Source: Roseovarius sp. (GTDB taxonomy: Bacteria; Pseudomonadota; Alphaproteobacteria; Rhodobacterales; Rhodobacteraceae). Taken from it: a stretch of DNA of 64,000 nt. The stretch lies in the NCBI GenBank assembly GCA_029212365.1, contig JARGOC010000001.1, positions 248,001-312,000 of the forward strand. Reading direction: 5' to 3'. How positions within the stretch are numbered: position 1 is the first letter of the stretch; every line of letters begins with the position of its first letter. The notes below the pieces were generated by a model. That model made no database searches and had not been told where the DNA came from. It saw only the letters and a list, made by a program, of their open reading frames with translations. Below are positions 1-8,297 of this stretch, in pieces. The position numbers and the translations under genes were made by a program.

Positions 1-569
1 TCAGCATCCAGATCGGCCTCGGGGACGACCTTGTTGACCAGCCCCATTTCCAGCGCTTCCTGGGCCGAATAACGGCGGCACATATACCAGATTTCGCGCG
101 CCTTCTTTTCGCCGACAATACGCGCGAGATAGGCGGTGCCAAAGCCCGGATCAACCGAGCCGACCTTGGGGCCGACCTGGCCGAATACCGACTTGTCCGA
201 GCAGATTGTCATGTCGCAGATCGTCGCCATGACGTTGCCCCCGCCGATGGCAAAGCCGTTGACCTTGGCGATCACTGGCTTGGGCGCATCGCGGATCAGG
301 GAGTGGATTTCCTCGACCGGAACCCCCAAAACACCTTGCACAGCGCGCCCGGATTTCTTGTCGCCGGAATCGCCGCCCACACCAAAGGCACGCCCTCCGG
401 CCCCGGTGATGACGATCACTGCCACGTCGTCATCCCAACCAGCAGTCTTTAGCGCGTCGATCATCTCAAAATAGGTGGTGACGCGAAAGGCATTCATCCG
501 TTCGGGCCGGTTGATGGTGATCGTCGCCACATTATTGGTGACATCGTAAAGTAGGTCTTCATAGGCCAT
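1..569 (-). CDS. BadI/MenB-like crotonase-family enzyme (C-terminus beyond window)
   Basis: Crotonase-fold CoA enzyme; 189 residues are visible and the 3' end lies left of base 1. Seen: NRPERMNAF at about residues 20-28, an oxyanion-hole region GAGGRAFGVGGD (56-67), FAIGGGN (107-112) and GPKVGSVDPGFG (133-144). The last motif with KKAREIWYMCRRYS (155-168) is typical of the subgroup containing 2-ketocyclohexanecarboxyl-CoA hydrolase (BadI, alicyclic ring opening) and 1,4-dihydroxynaphthoyl-CoA synthase (MenB). SVDPG is closer to BadI as I remember it, and nothing else here belongs to menaquinone synthesis. The ATG at 567-569 follows AAGGAACTCC, a usable ribosome site. It diverges from the RraA-like gene, and an IclR-like operator (655-668) lies between them. 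Family is certain; the exact substrate is inferred. Confidence 0.8.
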   Translation of the reverse strand, partial: MAYEDLLYDVTNNVATITINRPERMNAFRVTTYFEMIDALKTAGWDDDVAVIVITGAGGRAFGVGGDSGDKKSGRAVQGVLGVPVEEIHSLIRDAPKPVIAKVNGFAIGGGNVMATICDMTICSDKSVFGQVGPKVGSVDPGFGTAYLARIVGEKKAREIWYMCRRYSAQEALEMGLVNKVVPEADLDA

Positions 570-654
570 TTGGAGTTCCTTTTAGTTAATGACAGCAGCA
601 ATTTGATGAATATTTCTGCATTATCCCTAGCAAAACCTATTACATTCCACAATG

Positions 655-668
655 TGAAACGCGTATCA
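655..668. promoter_or_regulatory. IclR-type operator candidate, copy 1
   Basis: TGAAACGCGTATCA; on the other strand TGATACGCGTTTCA. It matches 12 of 14 positions of the perfect palindromic copy at 20579-20592. It sits in the divergent gap between the BadI-like and RraA-like genes, where one regulator could control both. Assignment to the IclR protein encoded at 24919-25653 is inference. Confidence 0.5.
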
Positions 669-749
669 TTAATTTGACAATTGCGCGAATCCGACCGACA
701 GTCGGGCAGGTAAACCGGGCTTTTGGCCGGGTTTCTGAGGGAGATGTTA

Positions 750-1421
750 GTGATCCACCAAGACATAAACCGCCCAGACCCGGCGCTGATGACGCGTATC
801 AAACCCATCGCCACCAGCACCTATGCCAATGCGTTCGACGAATGCGGGCTGTATCACAATGTGATGGACGGTATTTCTGCTGCTGCACCCGGCATGGCCC
901 TGTGCGGACCTGCGGTGACAGTGAAACTATCGGTTGGCGCGCCGGGCACCTATACTTCGGCAGATTTCGCCGTGGGCGCGATGATTGACGCGGCACAGCG
1001 CGGCGATGTGATCGTCATTGATGCTGCCGGATGCCGCTATTCCACCTGGGGCGGCATGGCCAGCTTTGCCGCCAAATTCAAAGGTGTGGCGGGCATCGTG
1101 GTCGACGGAGCCACCCGCGACCTTGAGGAAATGGTGGAATTCGGTTTTGACGTGTTCACCCGCCACATGGTGCCTACAACCGGGCGCACACGGCTAAAGC
1201 TCGAGGCGATCAACATCCCCGTATCGGTCGGCGGCGTGTTGGTCAGCCCCGGCGATATTGTCGTGGCCGACGGCACGGGTGTGATCTCAATTCCCAATGC
1301 GCAATCCGATCAAGTGGTGAGTTTTGCCGAGAAATGCCAGCAAGACGACAACGCGGCAATGCAAGACATGAAAAACGGCCTGAGCTTCAGTGAAGCCATG
1401 GCGAAGTATAGGAACATCTGA
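750..1421 (+). CDS. RraA-like family protein (class II pyruvate aldolase / oxaloacetate decarboxylase type)
   Basis: About 223 residues. The family fold is shared by 4-hydroxy-4-methyl-2-oxoglutarate aldolases, oxaloacetate decarboxylases and the RNase E inhibitor RraA. The metal/pyruvate motif GIVVDGATRD ends with R123 and D124, the residues used by the aldolases to bind and polarise substrate, and WGG (100-102) is also typical. I chose the GTG at 750 because GAGGGAG (737-743) lies six bases upstream; the in-frame ATG at 744 is too close to that site. The ThDP enzyme starts two bases after its stop codon, so the two are co-translated. A role in cleaving a 2-oxo acid from this pathway is likely; the substrate is unknown. 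Confidence 0.8.
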   Translation: MIHQDINRPDPALMTRIKPIATSTYANAFDECGLYHNVMDGISAAAPGMALCGPAVTVKLSVGAPGTYTSADFAVGAMIDAAQRGDVIVIDAAGCRYSTWGGMASFAAKFKGVAGIVVDGATRDLEEMVEFGFDVFTRHMVPTTGRTRLKLEAINIPVSVGGVLVSPGDIVVADGTGVISIPNAQSDQVVSFAEKCQQDDNAAMQDMKNGLSFSEAMAKYRNI

Positions 1422-1423
1422 AA

Positions 1424-3007
1424 ATGACTGAACCGACTTTGGCGAAAGCCCTGATTGATGGCTTTCAACACCATGATATCAAGCGCATATTCGGCGTTCC
1501 CGGTGGAGGTTCCGCCCTCCCCATCATTGATGCCGCGCGCGAAGTGGGGATTGATTTTATCCTGGCGCGCAGCGAAATGTCGGCGTCCATTATGGCGGCG
1601 GTAACGGGCGAAATTTCCGGCGCGCCGGGGGTGGTTTTGGCCTGTTGTGGCCCTGGTGCCTCCAGCCTTGCCACCGGCACGGCCTATGCCAGCCTGGAAC
1701 AGGCGCCGATGCTGGTGCTGACCGATGGCCCGGCGGCATCGCTGCATCAGCGGTATGACCAGAACGCCCTGTTTGCGCCAATCACCAAACATCAGGGGCG
1801 GTTAAGCCCCGAAGGCGCAGTTGGCGACATCGAAGACGTTCTGTCTCTGACCAAAGAGGCCCCGCTGGGGCCGGTGCAGATGAACATCAACGCCACAGGG
1901 GCCATCACGCCTGTCAGCGATGGCAAGCGCCAAGTGACGCGGCCAGCGCCAGTGACATCCGGGTCGCCGGAGGAGGTGCGCGCGTTGTTGGAAGAAGCGC
2001 GTAAACCGGTTGTTCTGGTGGGCCTTGAGGCGCGCTATGGCGACGCACCCGCCGCCGCCTTGCGTCTGGCTGAGGCGCTGAATTGTCCGGTGCTGTCGAC
2101 CTACAAAGGCAAAGGCGTTGTACCGGACCGGCATGATCGGATGGCGGGCATGTTCACCGGCGCGGTCAGTGAATTCAAGGCCATAGCAGATGCGGACCTG
2201 TTGGTGACCTTCGGTGTTGATCCGGTCGAATTTATCGCCAGCCCCTGGCATCACGACGCCCCGATCGTGGAGATCCGCGCCGCTGACACGCCGCATTTGC
2301 TGACGCAAACCGCCGCGCGGATCATCGGCCCGCTGAGTGCCAGTGCTGATGCGCTGTGTGTGGGCGACTTTGCCTCGGATTGGTCCCCAGAGATGATCGC
2401 TGCCCTAAGGGCGAACTTGCGCGAGTGCATTGAGGTGAAAAGCAACACGCACACCGCGCAATCAGTGGCCCAGGCCATCGTCGCCGCCGCTCCGGAGCGC
2501 ATAAGGGCGAGCGTTGACGCCGGGGCGCATATGGTGTCGGCCATGGCTGTGCTTGAGGCCGATCACCCCTTTGGGGTTCTCAAATCCAATGGTCTGTCGA
2601 CTATGGGATATGCTGTGCCGGCCGCGATTGCCTCGGCGTTGAATGATCCCGATATTCCGGCAGTCGCCGTGACCGGAGATGGCGGATTGCTGATGTGCAT
2701 GGCCGAACTGTCCACCGCCGCCGCGCATGGCTGCAAGGTGATCACGGTGGTGTTGAATGACGAGGCACTGTCGCTGATCGACATCAAGCAGCAATGGCAA
2801 AGCCTTGAAACTGGCGGCGTAAAATTTCCCCCGACCGATTTCGCGCAGGCCGCCAAGGCCATGGGTGTTGCCGCCTGGCGGGTTGGCCCGTCGGATGATC
2901 TGGGCGCGGCCATGCGGGCGGCCTTTGCGGCTGATGGGCCAGCACTGGTGGACGTGGTCATTGATGCCAGCGTTTACAGTGCGCAGGTGGCGGCGCTGAG
3001 GGGCTAA
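1424..3007 (+). CDS. Thiamine-diphosphate-dependent enzyme, acetolactate synthase / benzoylformate decarboxylase type
   Basis: 527 residues, the usual length. An N-terminal Pyr domain carries the cofactor-activating glutamate E51 (ILARSEMSAS), a central domain follows, and a C-terminal PP domain has the GDG motif at 418-420 ending near VVLND. It belongs to the 2-oxoacid decarboxylase/carboligase superfamily. The lack of a regulatory subunit and its position directly behind the RraA-like gene argue against a biosynthetic IlvB role and for decarboxylation of a 2-oxo acid in catabolism (inference). Its stop touches the convergent nitroreductase stop, with no space for a classical terminator. Confidence 0.82.
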   Translation: MTEPTLAKALIDGFQHHDIKRIFGVPGGGSALPIIDAAREVGIDFILARSEMSASIMAAVTGEISGAPGVVLACCGPGASSLATGTAYASLEQAPMLVLTDGPAASLHQRYDQNALFAPITKHQGRLSPEGAVGDIEDVLSLTKEAPLGPVQMNINATGAITPVSDGKRQVTRPAPVTSGSPEEVRALLEEARKPVVLVGLEARYGDAPAAALRLAEALNCPVLSTYKGKGVVPDRHDRMAGMFTGAVSEFKAIADADLLVTFGVDPVEFIASPWHHDAPIVEIRAADTPHLLTQTAARIIGPLSASADALCVGDFASDWSPEMIAALRANLRECIEVKSNTHTAQSVAQAIVAAAPERIRASVDAGAHMVSAMAVLEADHPFGVLKSNGLSTMGYAVPAAIASALNDPDIPAVAVTGDGGLLMCMAELSTAAAHGCKVITVVLNDEALSLIDIKQQWQSLETGGVKFPPTDFAQAAKAMGVAAWRVGPSDDLGAAMRAAFAADGPALVDVVIDASVYSAQVAALRG

Positions 3008-3733
3008 TTAGTCGACCATCAGCTCATCGACGAACCGCCCGAACACCTCGACTGGCTCGCGCTCGGGGGCATAGTGATTTTCCGGCGCGCTCATATCGGC
3101 ATATCCAAGCGCCAGACCGCAAATCAGCATTTCATTCGGTGGTATCGCCAGCCGTTTCTGAATGATCTTGTGATACCGGGCAAATGCCTGTTGCGGGCAG
3201 GTATCCAGCCCCTTGCCGCGTGCCGCCAACATCAGCGTTTGCAGAAATAGCCCGTTGTCCAACCACGACCCGAATTTAAGATCACGATCAATCGTCAGGA
3301 ACATACCCACAGGAGCATCAAACAAGCGAAAGTTCCGCGCGTGTTGCGCCTTCATCTTGGTCTTGTCGCCTTTTTCGATCCCCAGCGTGCCATAAAGGCC
3401 CCAGCCATTGGCCCTGCGCCGCGCCAAATAGACATCGCCCAATCGTTCCGGCGCGTAATCGTATTCTTCGCGGTGGTCTTCGTCCGCGATAAACGCCGCT
3501 ACAATTTCATCGCACAGCTGGTCGCGCGCGGCCCCACGCACCACATGCACATTCCAAGGCTGTATGTTGGTGCCACTGGGCGCGCGTGCAGCCAGTTCCA
3601 GCAGGTCACGAATAGTATCATCCGCCACCGGATCAGGCAGAAAGGCCCGGATTGAGCGACGCGACAGGATCGCCTCTTGCACTGTCTGCGGCGGCTGGTG
3701 GCGGGCTGCGTTATCTTCTTGCGTCATGGTCAT
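3008..3733 (-). CDS. Nitroreductase family FMN oxidoreductase
   Basis: 241 residues. The N-terminal ILSRRSIRAF (28-37) and ARAPSGTNIQPW are FMN-binding signatures of nitroreductases; the C-terminal half ends with the usual CGLALGYAD region. Such enzymes reduce nitro-aromatics, quinones or enoates with NAD(P)H. It is the last gene of the long minus-strand series and is 23 bp from the methyltransferase. The start ATG (3731-3733) has a weak purine stretch upstream, and an ATG two codons later is possible. Natural substrate unknown. Confidence 0.85.
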   Translation of the reverse strand: MTMTQEDNAARHQPPQTVQEAILSRRSIRAFLPDPVADDTIRDLLELAARAPSGTNIQPWNVHVVRGAARDQLCDEIVAAFIADEDHREEYDYAPERLGDVYLARRRANGWGLYGTLGIEKGDKTKMKAQHARNFRLFDAPVGMFLTIDRDLKFGSWLDNGLFLQTLMLAARGKGLDTCPQQAFARYHKIIQKRLAIPPNEMLICGLALGYADMSAPENHYAPEREPVEVFGRFVDELMVD

Positions 3734-3756
3734 TCACTTCGTTGGCCTTGGGCGTC

Positions 3757-4443
3757 TTAATGTTTCTTACGCAGGACAAAAACTATCATACGGGATTTGA
3801 ATGTGGCACTGCCGTCTGGGTTAGCATGAAGTTTCCATGCGGTCTCGACCTGCGAGTCCACCGCCGGGGTAATCCGGTCTTTCAGCCAGGGAAGGTGCAT
3901 CATTTTGGCGCGAAAATCATCTAGGTCTCGAAAGTTCACTGGACGCAGATAATCGGTTTCCCGGATAATCTCAAACGCTGCGGCATCTGCGATTGCCTGC
4001 AAGGCGGCGGCGCGTTCCGGGCCTTCGTCATGGAATATGCGTACAACCTCGTTGAAATCACCTTCATAGGCCGGTTCGCAAATATAGACCTGCCCATTGG
4101 GGCGCAGCACGCGGGCAAATTCTTCAAATGCCGTACCCATCTGCGGGATCGGCACATGATGCAGTGATTTCATCATCACGATCAGATCAAGGCTGGCGTC
4201 TTGCAACGGCAAGGTCTGGGCCGCACCGGTCAAAAAGCGCACGGTTTTCCCGTCTTGGGCAATGTTGCGGGCGATCCTGTCTTTATCAATGTCGATAGCC
4301 GTGACGCTGGCCGCACCCGCATCTGCGATCCGGCGCGACAGCCACCCGGCCCCGCAGCCCAGATCCAGCACATCTGCGCGCGCCAGATCAACCGCCTGTT
4401 TCAGCGGGATCAGTTCGTCAGACTGTTCGAGCGGCGCGTTCAT
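3757..4443 (-). CDS. Class I SAM-dependent methyltransferase
   Basis: 228 residues. Motif I is DLGCGAGWLS, motif II acid loop is TAIDIDKDR, followed by a motif IV region LDLIVMMKSLHHV, typical of UbiE/Methyltransf_11 small-molecule methyltransferases. The start overlaps the CitE-like gene's stop by four bases (ATGA), so it is translationally coupled to the catabolic genes. The standard itaconate pathway has no methyl transfer step, so its presence here is unexplained. Acceptor unknown. Confidence 0.82.
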   Translation of the reverse strand: MNAPLEQSDELIPLKQAVDLARADVLDLGCGAGWLSRRIADAGAASVTAIDIDKDRIARNIAQDGKTVRFLTGAAQTLPLQDASLDLIVMMKSLHHVPIPQMGTAFEEFARVLRPNGQVYICEPAYEGDFNEVVRIFHDEGPERAAALQAIADAAAFEIIRETDYLRPVNFRDLDDFRAKMMHLPWLKDRITPAVDSQVETAWKLHANPDGSATFKSRMIVFVLRKKH

Positions 4444-5231
4444 GTCTGTGTCTCCAGCAGGCGACGCGCGCGCGACACAACAGGTGCATCAATCAGCTTG
4501 CCATCAAGGCGGATCGCGCCTTTTGCGCCTGTGGCCGCATCCACCACCCGTCTGGCCCAGTCCAACTCTTCGTCAGAGGCTGCAAAGCCCCGGTTCACCA
4601 CCTCAACCTGAGCCGGGTGAATGCACAGCTTGCCACCAAAGCCCAGCCCGCGTGCGCGCGCCGTGTCACGTTCCAGCCCTGTCATGTCATCAAGATTGAC
4701 GTTGACCCCGTCCAGAGGTGGCTCCAGCCCGGCCATAGCTGAGGCAAGGACAATACGGGATCGGGCATAAAGCAGCCCCTCGTCTTCGTCCTCAATGCCG
4801 GTGTCCAACTGGAAATCAATTGACCCGAACCCCAGCCGCGTCAACCCCTTCACCGCCACGAGATCACCCAGTCCCCACAGGCCGCGCGCGGTTTCGATCA
4901 ATGCAATAACCGGCAGAGGCCTGGGCAGTGCACTGATGAACGATCGCAATGCAGCGGCGTCCTGCACCATTGGCACCATTACGGCAAAGATACCAGGTTC
5001 GGCCAGCAGGGTGACGTCATCCGCGTGCCAGGGCGTATCCATCGCGTTGATCCGCACCACGGCCTTGCCACCCTGCCGCAGCCAGGTGGCGATGTTGGCG
5101 CGGGCGGCGTCTTTGGCATCGGGTTGTACGGCGTCTTCCAGATCAATCACAGCGGCATCGGCGCCACTGGCAGCGGCACGATCAAACCGTTCGGGGCGAT
5201 CTGCGGGGACGAATAACAAGGATTGGTGCAT
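4440..5231 (-). CDS. HpcH/HpaI - CitE-like CoA-ester lyase (candidate (S)-citramalyl-CoA lyase)
   Basis: 263 residues. CitE-like TIM barrel: FVPADRPERF near the N-terminus, VIDLEDAV, the substrate arginine/glutamate segment ALIETARGLWGL and GFGSIDFQLDTGIED. The family includes citrate lyase beta, malyl-CoA lyases and citramalyl-CoA lyase. In Pseudomonas a homologue (Ccl/RipC) splits citramalyl-CoA into acetyl-CoA and pyruvate. The neighbouring CaiB transferase, MaoC hydratase, acyl-CoA dehydrogenase and MmgE/PrpD genes match that itaconate locus, so citramalyl-CoA lyase is the preferred function (inference). Malyl- or beta-methylmalyl-CoA lyase remain possible. Confidence 0.8.
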   Translation of the reverse strand: MHQSLLFVPADRPERFDRAAASGADAAVIDLEDAVQPDAKDAARANIATWLRQGGKAVVRINAMDTPWHADDVTLLAEPGIFAVMVPMVQDAAALRSFISALPRPLPVIALIETARGLWGLGDLVAVKGLTRLGFGSIDFQLDTGIEDEDEGLLYARSRIVLASAMAGLEPPLDGVNVNLDDMTGLERDTARARGLGFGGKLCIHPAQVEVVNRGFAASDEELDWARRVVDAATGAKGAIRLDGKLIDAPVVSRARRLLETQT

Positions 5232-5242
5232 GGGCGCGTCTT

Positions 5243-6001
5243 TCAGGGCAGGGGGGCAGTGGGGTCAATTCGCAAGGTGTTGGAATAACTGAACCGCCCG
5301 GCGGGGTAGAGATTGATGGCAACTTCATAGGTGCCAGTGGGGTCAGACAGGTAATGGCGGGTAATGCGCAACGCCGATTCGCCAGGTGTGGCGCGCAGTT
5401 TCACGGCATCGTCATGTCCCAGGGTGACGGCGGTGATCTGCTGGCGCACCTCACTGGGGATCACCCCGTAACGCGCCTCGATCAATGACCAGATCGGCAG
5501 GCCAGACCCTTCGATATCGCCCAGAACACCGCGATAGTCCTGCGCGATATACACATCCGTCAACGCCATCGGCAAGGCATCCGGGTCCATTCCGCGCAAG
5601 CCCTGAAGGCGCGCCCAGGTCTGACCCTCGGGGCAGCCCAGCAGCGTGGCCGTGTCGTCATCGGCCTCGATATCGCTGACATCCAGCACGTTGATGGCCA
5701 TGTCCTGCGCATATTGATAAAGGTCGGCGACTGTATCCCCCACCTGCATGTAGCGCTGAGCAATGTGATCGGTGTGAACGATTGTGCCAACACCGGCACG
5801 CCGTGTCACCAGACCCAGCGCCTGCAATCGGCGGATCGCCTCGCGGGCAGTGTGGCGCGAAATGTCGAACTGTTTGCACAAGGCATGTTCGGTGGGAAGT
5901 GCTGTGCCCACCGCGTAACGCCCTGACAAGATGTCATCAATCAGCGTCTGGGCCACCACCGCATAGCGGGGGCGGGCCGCTTGCGAAGGGCTGCGCTTCA
6001 C
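5243..6001 (-). CDS. GntR-family transcriptional regulator with UTRA domain (HutC subfamily)
   Basis: 252 residues. Winged helix-turn-helix at about residues 10-75 (ILSGRYAVGTALPTEHAL, then SRHTAREAIRRLQ), followed by a UTRA effector domain with ITRHYLSDPTGTYEVAINLY near the C-terminus. The start is GTG (5999-6001) overlapping the CaiB stop by four bases, so the regulator is embedded in the operon it probably controls. HutC-type regulators bind short palindromes and respond to a small carboxylate or CoA ester. A TGTCCGGACA palindrome lies upstream of the MaoC gene. The Pseudomonas itaconate locus uses a LysR regulator instead. Confidence 0.88.
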   Translation of the reverse strand: MKRSPSQAARPRYAVVAQTLIDDILSGRYAVGTALPTEHALCKQFDISRHTAREAIRRLQALGLVTRRAGVGTIVHTDHIAQRYMQVGDTVADLYQYAQDMAINVLDVSDIEADDDTATLLGCPEGQTWARLQGLRGMDPDALPMALTDVYIAQDYRGVLGDIEGSGLPIWSLIEARYGVIPSEVRQQITAVTLGHDDAVKLRATPGESALRITRHYLSDPTGTYEVAINLYPAGRFSYSNTLRIDPTAPLP

Positions 6002-7146
6002 TCTGTTTGCTCCGGCAAAAGACGGTCAGTATCGGCCCCAAGGCCGGGTGCTGCATTTTGCGGCAGTACCTCTCCGGGACAGCGGATCGGGCTGGCCAGC
6101 AGCTTAATCTTGCCCAGTTTGGCATGGTCAGTGTCCACCACCAGATCCTGTTCGGCAACAAACGGATTGTCCAGCGCCTGCGCCACGTCATTGACCGGAG
6201 CCACTGGCACATGGCCGCGCAGACGCTCCAGCCATTGGGCGGTGGTGGCGTGGGACAGGACGCCGTCCAACTCCTGCGTCAGGGTATCGCGGTTTTTCAG
6301 ACGGGCGGCGTAATCGACATAGCGCGGGTCAGTTTTCCACTCTGGCTTGCCGATCTGATCGGCCAGCACACCCCAGAACTTTTCTTTGTTGCACATGATG
6401 AACAACCAGCCATCGGATGTACGATAAAGCTGGCTTGGCACCAGTGACGGATGGCCCGAGCGCGGCGAGCGCCCCACCACATCGCCCTCGTTCAGATACC
6501 AGGTGGCGACGTAGGTCAGATTATGCAGCGCCACGTCGAACAGGCTGACGTCTATGTCGCGCCCCTGCCCGGAGCGGTGCGCGCCCAGCACCGCAGACAC
6601 CATCGCCAGCGCCGCAGTGGTGCCGGTCATCATGTCAACGATCGACAGGCCGAACCGGGCGGGCGGACCATCCGGCTCGCCGGTCACTGACAAAAACCCC
6701 GCCTCGGCCTGCATCAGATAGTCATAGCCCGGCCATGACGCCCGTGTGCCCGTGCGCCCATAGGCCGACAGATGCGCACAGACAATGGCCGGATTGGTGG
6801 CCTTCATCGCCGCGAAATCCAGCCCCAGTTTGGCAGGCAGATCACCGCGCAGGTTGTTGAACAGCACATCGGCATCTTTGACCAGCTTGCGCAGCCCTGC
6901 CATGCCTTCGTCGGATTTCAGATCAAGCGCCACGCTTTGCTTGTTGCGGTTGAACGATTGGTAAAACAGGCTGTCGCCCTCTTCCACGAAATGCGGCCCG
7001 ACCACGCGCCCGACATCACCACCCGTGGCGGCGTTTTCGACCTTGATCACCTCGGCACCCAGATCGGCCAGATGCTGCGTGGCAAATGGCCCGGCACCAT
7101 ATTGTTCGATGGCGATTATTTTTATCCCGTCCAGAGGCAGGCTCAT
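5998..7146 (-). CDS. CaiB/BaiF CoA-transferase (candidate itaconate CoA-transferase)
   Basis: 382 residues, single-domain class III CoA-transferase. The nucleophilic aspartate, equivalent to Asp169 of formyl-CoA transferase, is D171 in LSIVDMMTG; N-terminal GAGPFATQHLADLGAEVIKVE and a C-terminal HVPVAPVN segment are also family features. Class III enzymes move CoA from a donor such as succinyl-CoA to a carboxylic acid. With MaoC, CitE-like and acyl-CoA dehydrogenase genes in one operon, itaconate (or mesaconate/methylsuccinate) activation as by Ict/RipA is the best guess. Four-base overlaps on both sides show tight operon structure. Confidence 0.85.
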   Translation of the reverse strand: MSLPLDGIKIIAIEQYGAGPFATQHLADLGAEVIKVENAATGGDVGRVVGPHFVEEGDSLFYQSFNRNKQSVALDLKSDEGMAGLRKLVKDADVLFNNLRGDLPAKLGLDFAAMKATNPAIVCAHLSAYGRTGTRASWPGYDYLMQAEAGFLSVTGEPDGPPARFGLSIVDMMTGTTAALAMVSAVLGAHRSGQGRDIDVSLFDVALHNLTYVATWYLNEGDVVGRSPRSGHPSLVPSQLYRTSDGWLFIMCNKEKFWGVLADQIGKPEWKTDPRYVDYAARLKNRDTLTQELDGVLSHATTAQWLERLRGHVPVAPVNDVAQALDNPFVAEQDLVVDTDHAKLGKIKLLASPIRCPGEVLPQNAAPGLGADTDRLLPEQTE

Positions 7147-8288
7147 GCCGGGTTCCTATCAACCAGTTGTTTGGCAATAATGATGCGCTGCATTTCATTG
7201 GTGCCCTCGCCGATCACCAACAACGGCGCGTCGCGGTACAGGCGTTCCACATCATATTCCTTGGAATAGCCGTATGCCCCGTGGATGCGCATACATTCAG
7301 ATGCATTTTCCATAGCCGCCTCGGTGGCGGCGTATTTGGCCATGCCGGCCTCCATGTCGCAGCGGTCGCCCCGGTCATAGGCAGCCGCCGCGGCATCGGT
7401 TAGCAACCGCCCCGATTCGGCCCGCGTGGCCATCTCGCCCAGTTTCAACTGGATCGCCTGATGGTTACAGATCGCTTTGCCAAATGTCTTGCGTTGCTGG
7501 GCGTAGGCAACCGCCAGATCAAGGGCAGCCTGTGCCACGCCGACACCGCGCGCAGCCACATTGATGCGGCCCAATTCCAGCCCGGACAGGATTTGTTGCA
7601 GGCCCCGCCCTTCGACACCGCCAATCAGGCAATCGGCCGACACGCGGTAGTTTTCAAACAGCAATTCACAGGTATCAATGCCGCGATAGCCCAGCTTTTC
7701 CAGCTTGCGCGCCACGGTAAAGCCCTCGCGCTTTTCGGCGATGAACAGGCTCATGCCTTTGTGGGCCGGTGTTGTCGTGGGGTCTGTTTTCACCAGCAAT
7801 GCCAACACGTTGCCGTATTTCGAATTGGTGATCCATGTCTTGGTCCCATTCACCACATAATCGTCACCATCTCGCACCGCCACTGTGCGGATTGATTGCA
7901 GGTCGGTGCCGCAATCAGGTTCGCTCAAGCCGACGCCGCCGCGCAACTCGCCAGTGGCGAAACGTGGCAGATAGCGTTGTTTCTGGGCTTCGGTGCCGTG
8001 GCGCTGCACTGCTGACGACATAATGAGGTGCGAATTGATGATGCCCGACAGTGACATCCAGCTGCGGGTGATACGCGCAACGATCCTTGCATAGGTTGCG
8101 GTGGTCATGCCCAGCCCGCCGTATTCTTCGGCGATGATGCAGCCAAACAGGCCCATCTCCTTCATCTTTTCGACGATGTCGTGCGGGTATTCATCGCGCG
8201 CTTCAAGATCATGCACAAAAGGGTCAACCTCGGCGATCAGAAACTTGTCCAAGGCATCCAGAAGTACGGCTTCGTTTTGGTCAGTCAT
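7143..8288 (-). CDS. Acyl-CoA dehydrogenase
   Basis: 381 residues with the full N-helical, beta and C-helical layout. GLSEPDCGTD is the FAD/substrate region, WITNSKYGN follows, and the C-terminal KEYDVERLYRD places the likely catalytic base at E344. It transfers electrons from an acyl-CoA alpha-beta bond to ETF. The start overlaps nothing upstream (10 bp from MmgE/PrpD); the stop overlaps the CaiB start by four bases. A dehydrogenase occurs at the matching place in the Pseudomonas rip locus, where it could feed methylsuccinyl-type CoA esters into the pathway. Substrate is not determined by sequence. Confidence 0.9.
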   Translation of the reverse strand: MTDQNEAVLLDALDKFLIAEVDPFVHDLEARDEYPHDIVEKMKEMGLFGCIIAEEYGGLGMTTATYARIVARITRSWMSLSGIINSHLIMSSAVQRHGTEAQKQRYLPRFATGELRGGVGLSEPDCGTDLQSIRTVAVRDGDDYVVNGTKTWITNSKYGNVLALLVKTDPTTTPAHKGMSLFIAEKREGFTVARKLEKLGYRGIDTCELLFENYRVSADCLIGGVEGRGLQQILSGLELGRINVAARGVGVAQAALDLAVAYAQQRKTFGKAICNHQAIQLKLGEMATRAESGRLLTDAAAAAYDRGDRCDMEAGMAKYAATEAAMENASECMRIHGAYGYSKEYDVERLYRDAPLLVIGEGTNEMQRIIIAKQLVDRNPA

Positions 8289-8297
8289 GGTGGTTTC

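Noticed and set aside
1424..3007. Acetolactate synthase large subunit (ilvB) as a firm name
   Set aside because: No small subunit follows, and the gene is coupled to an RraA-like aldolase.
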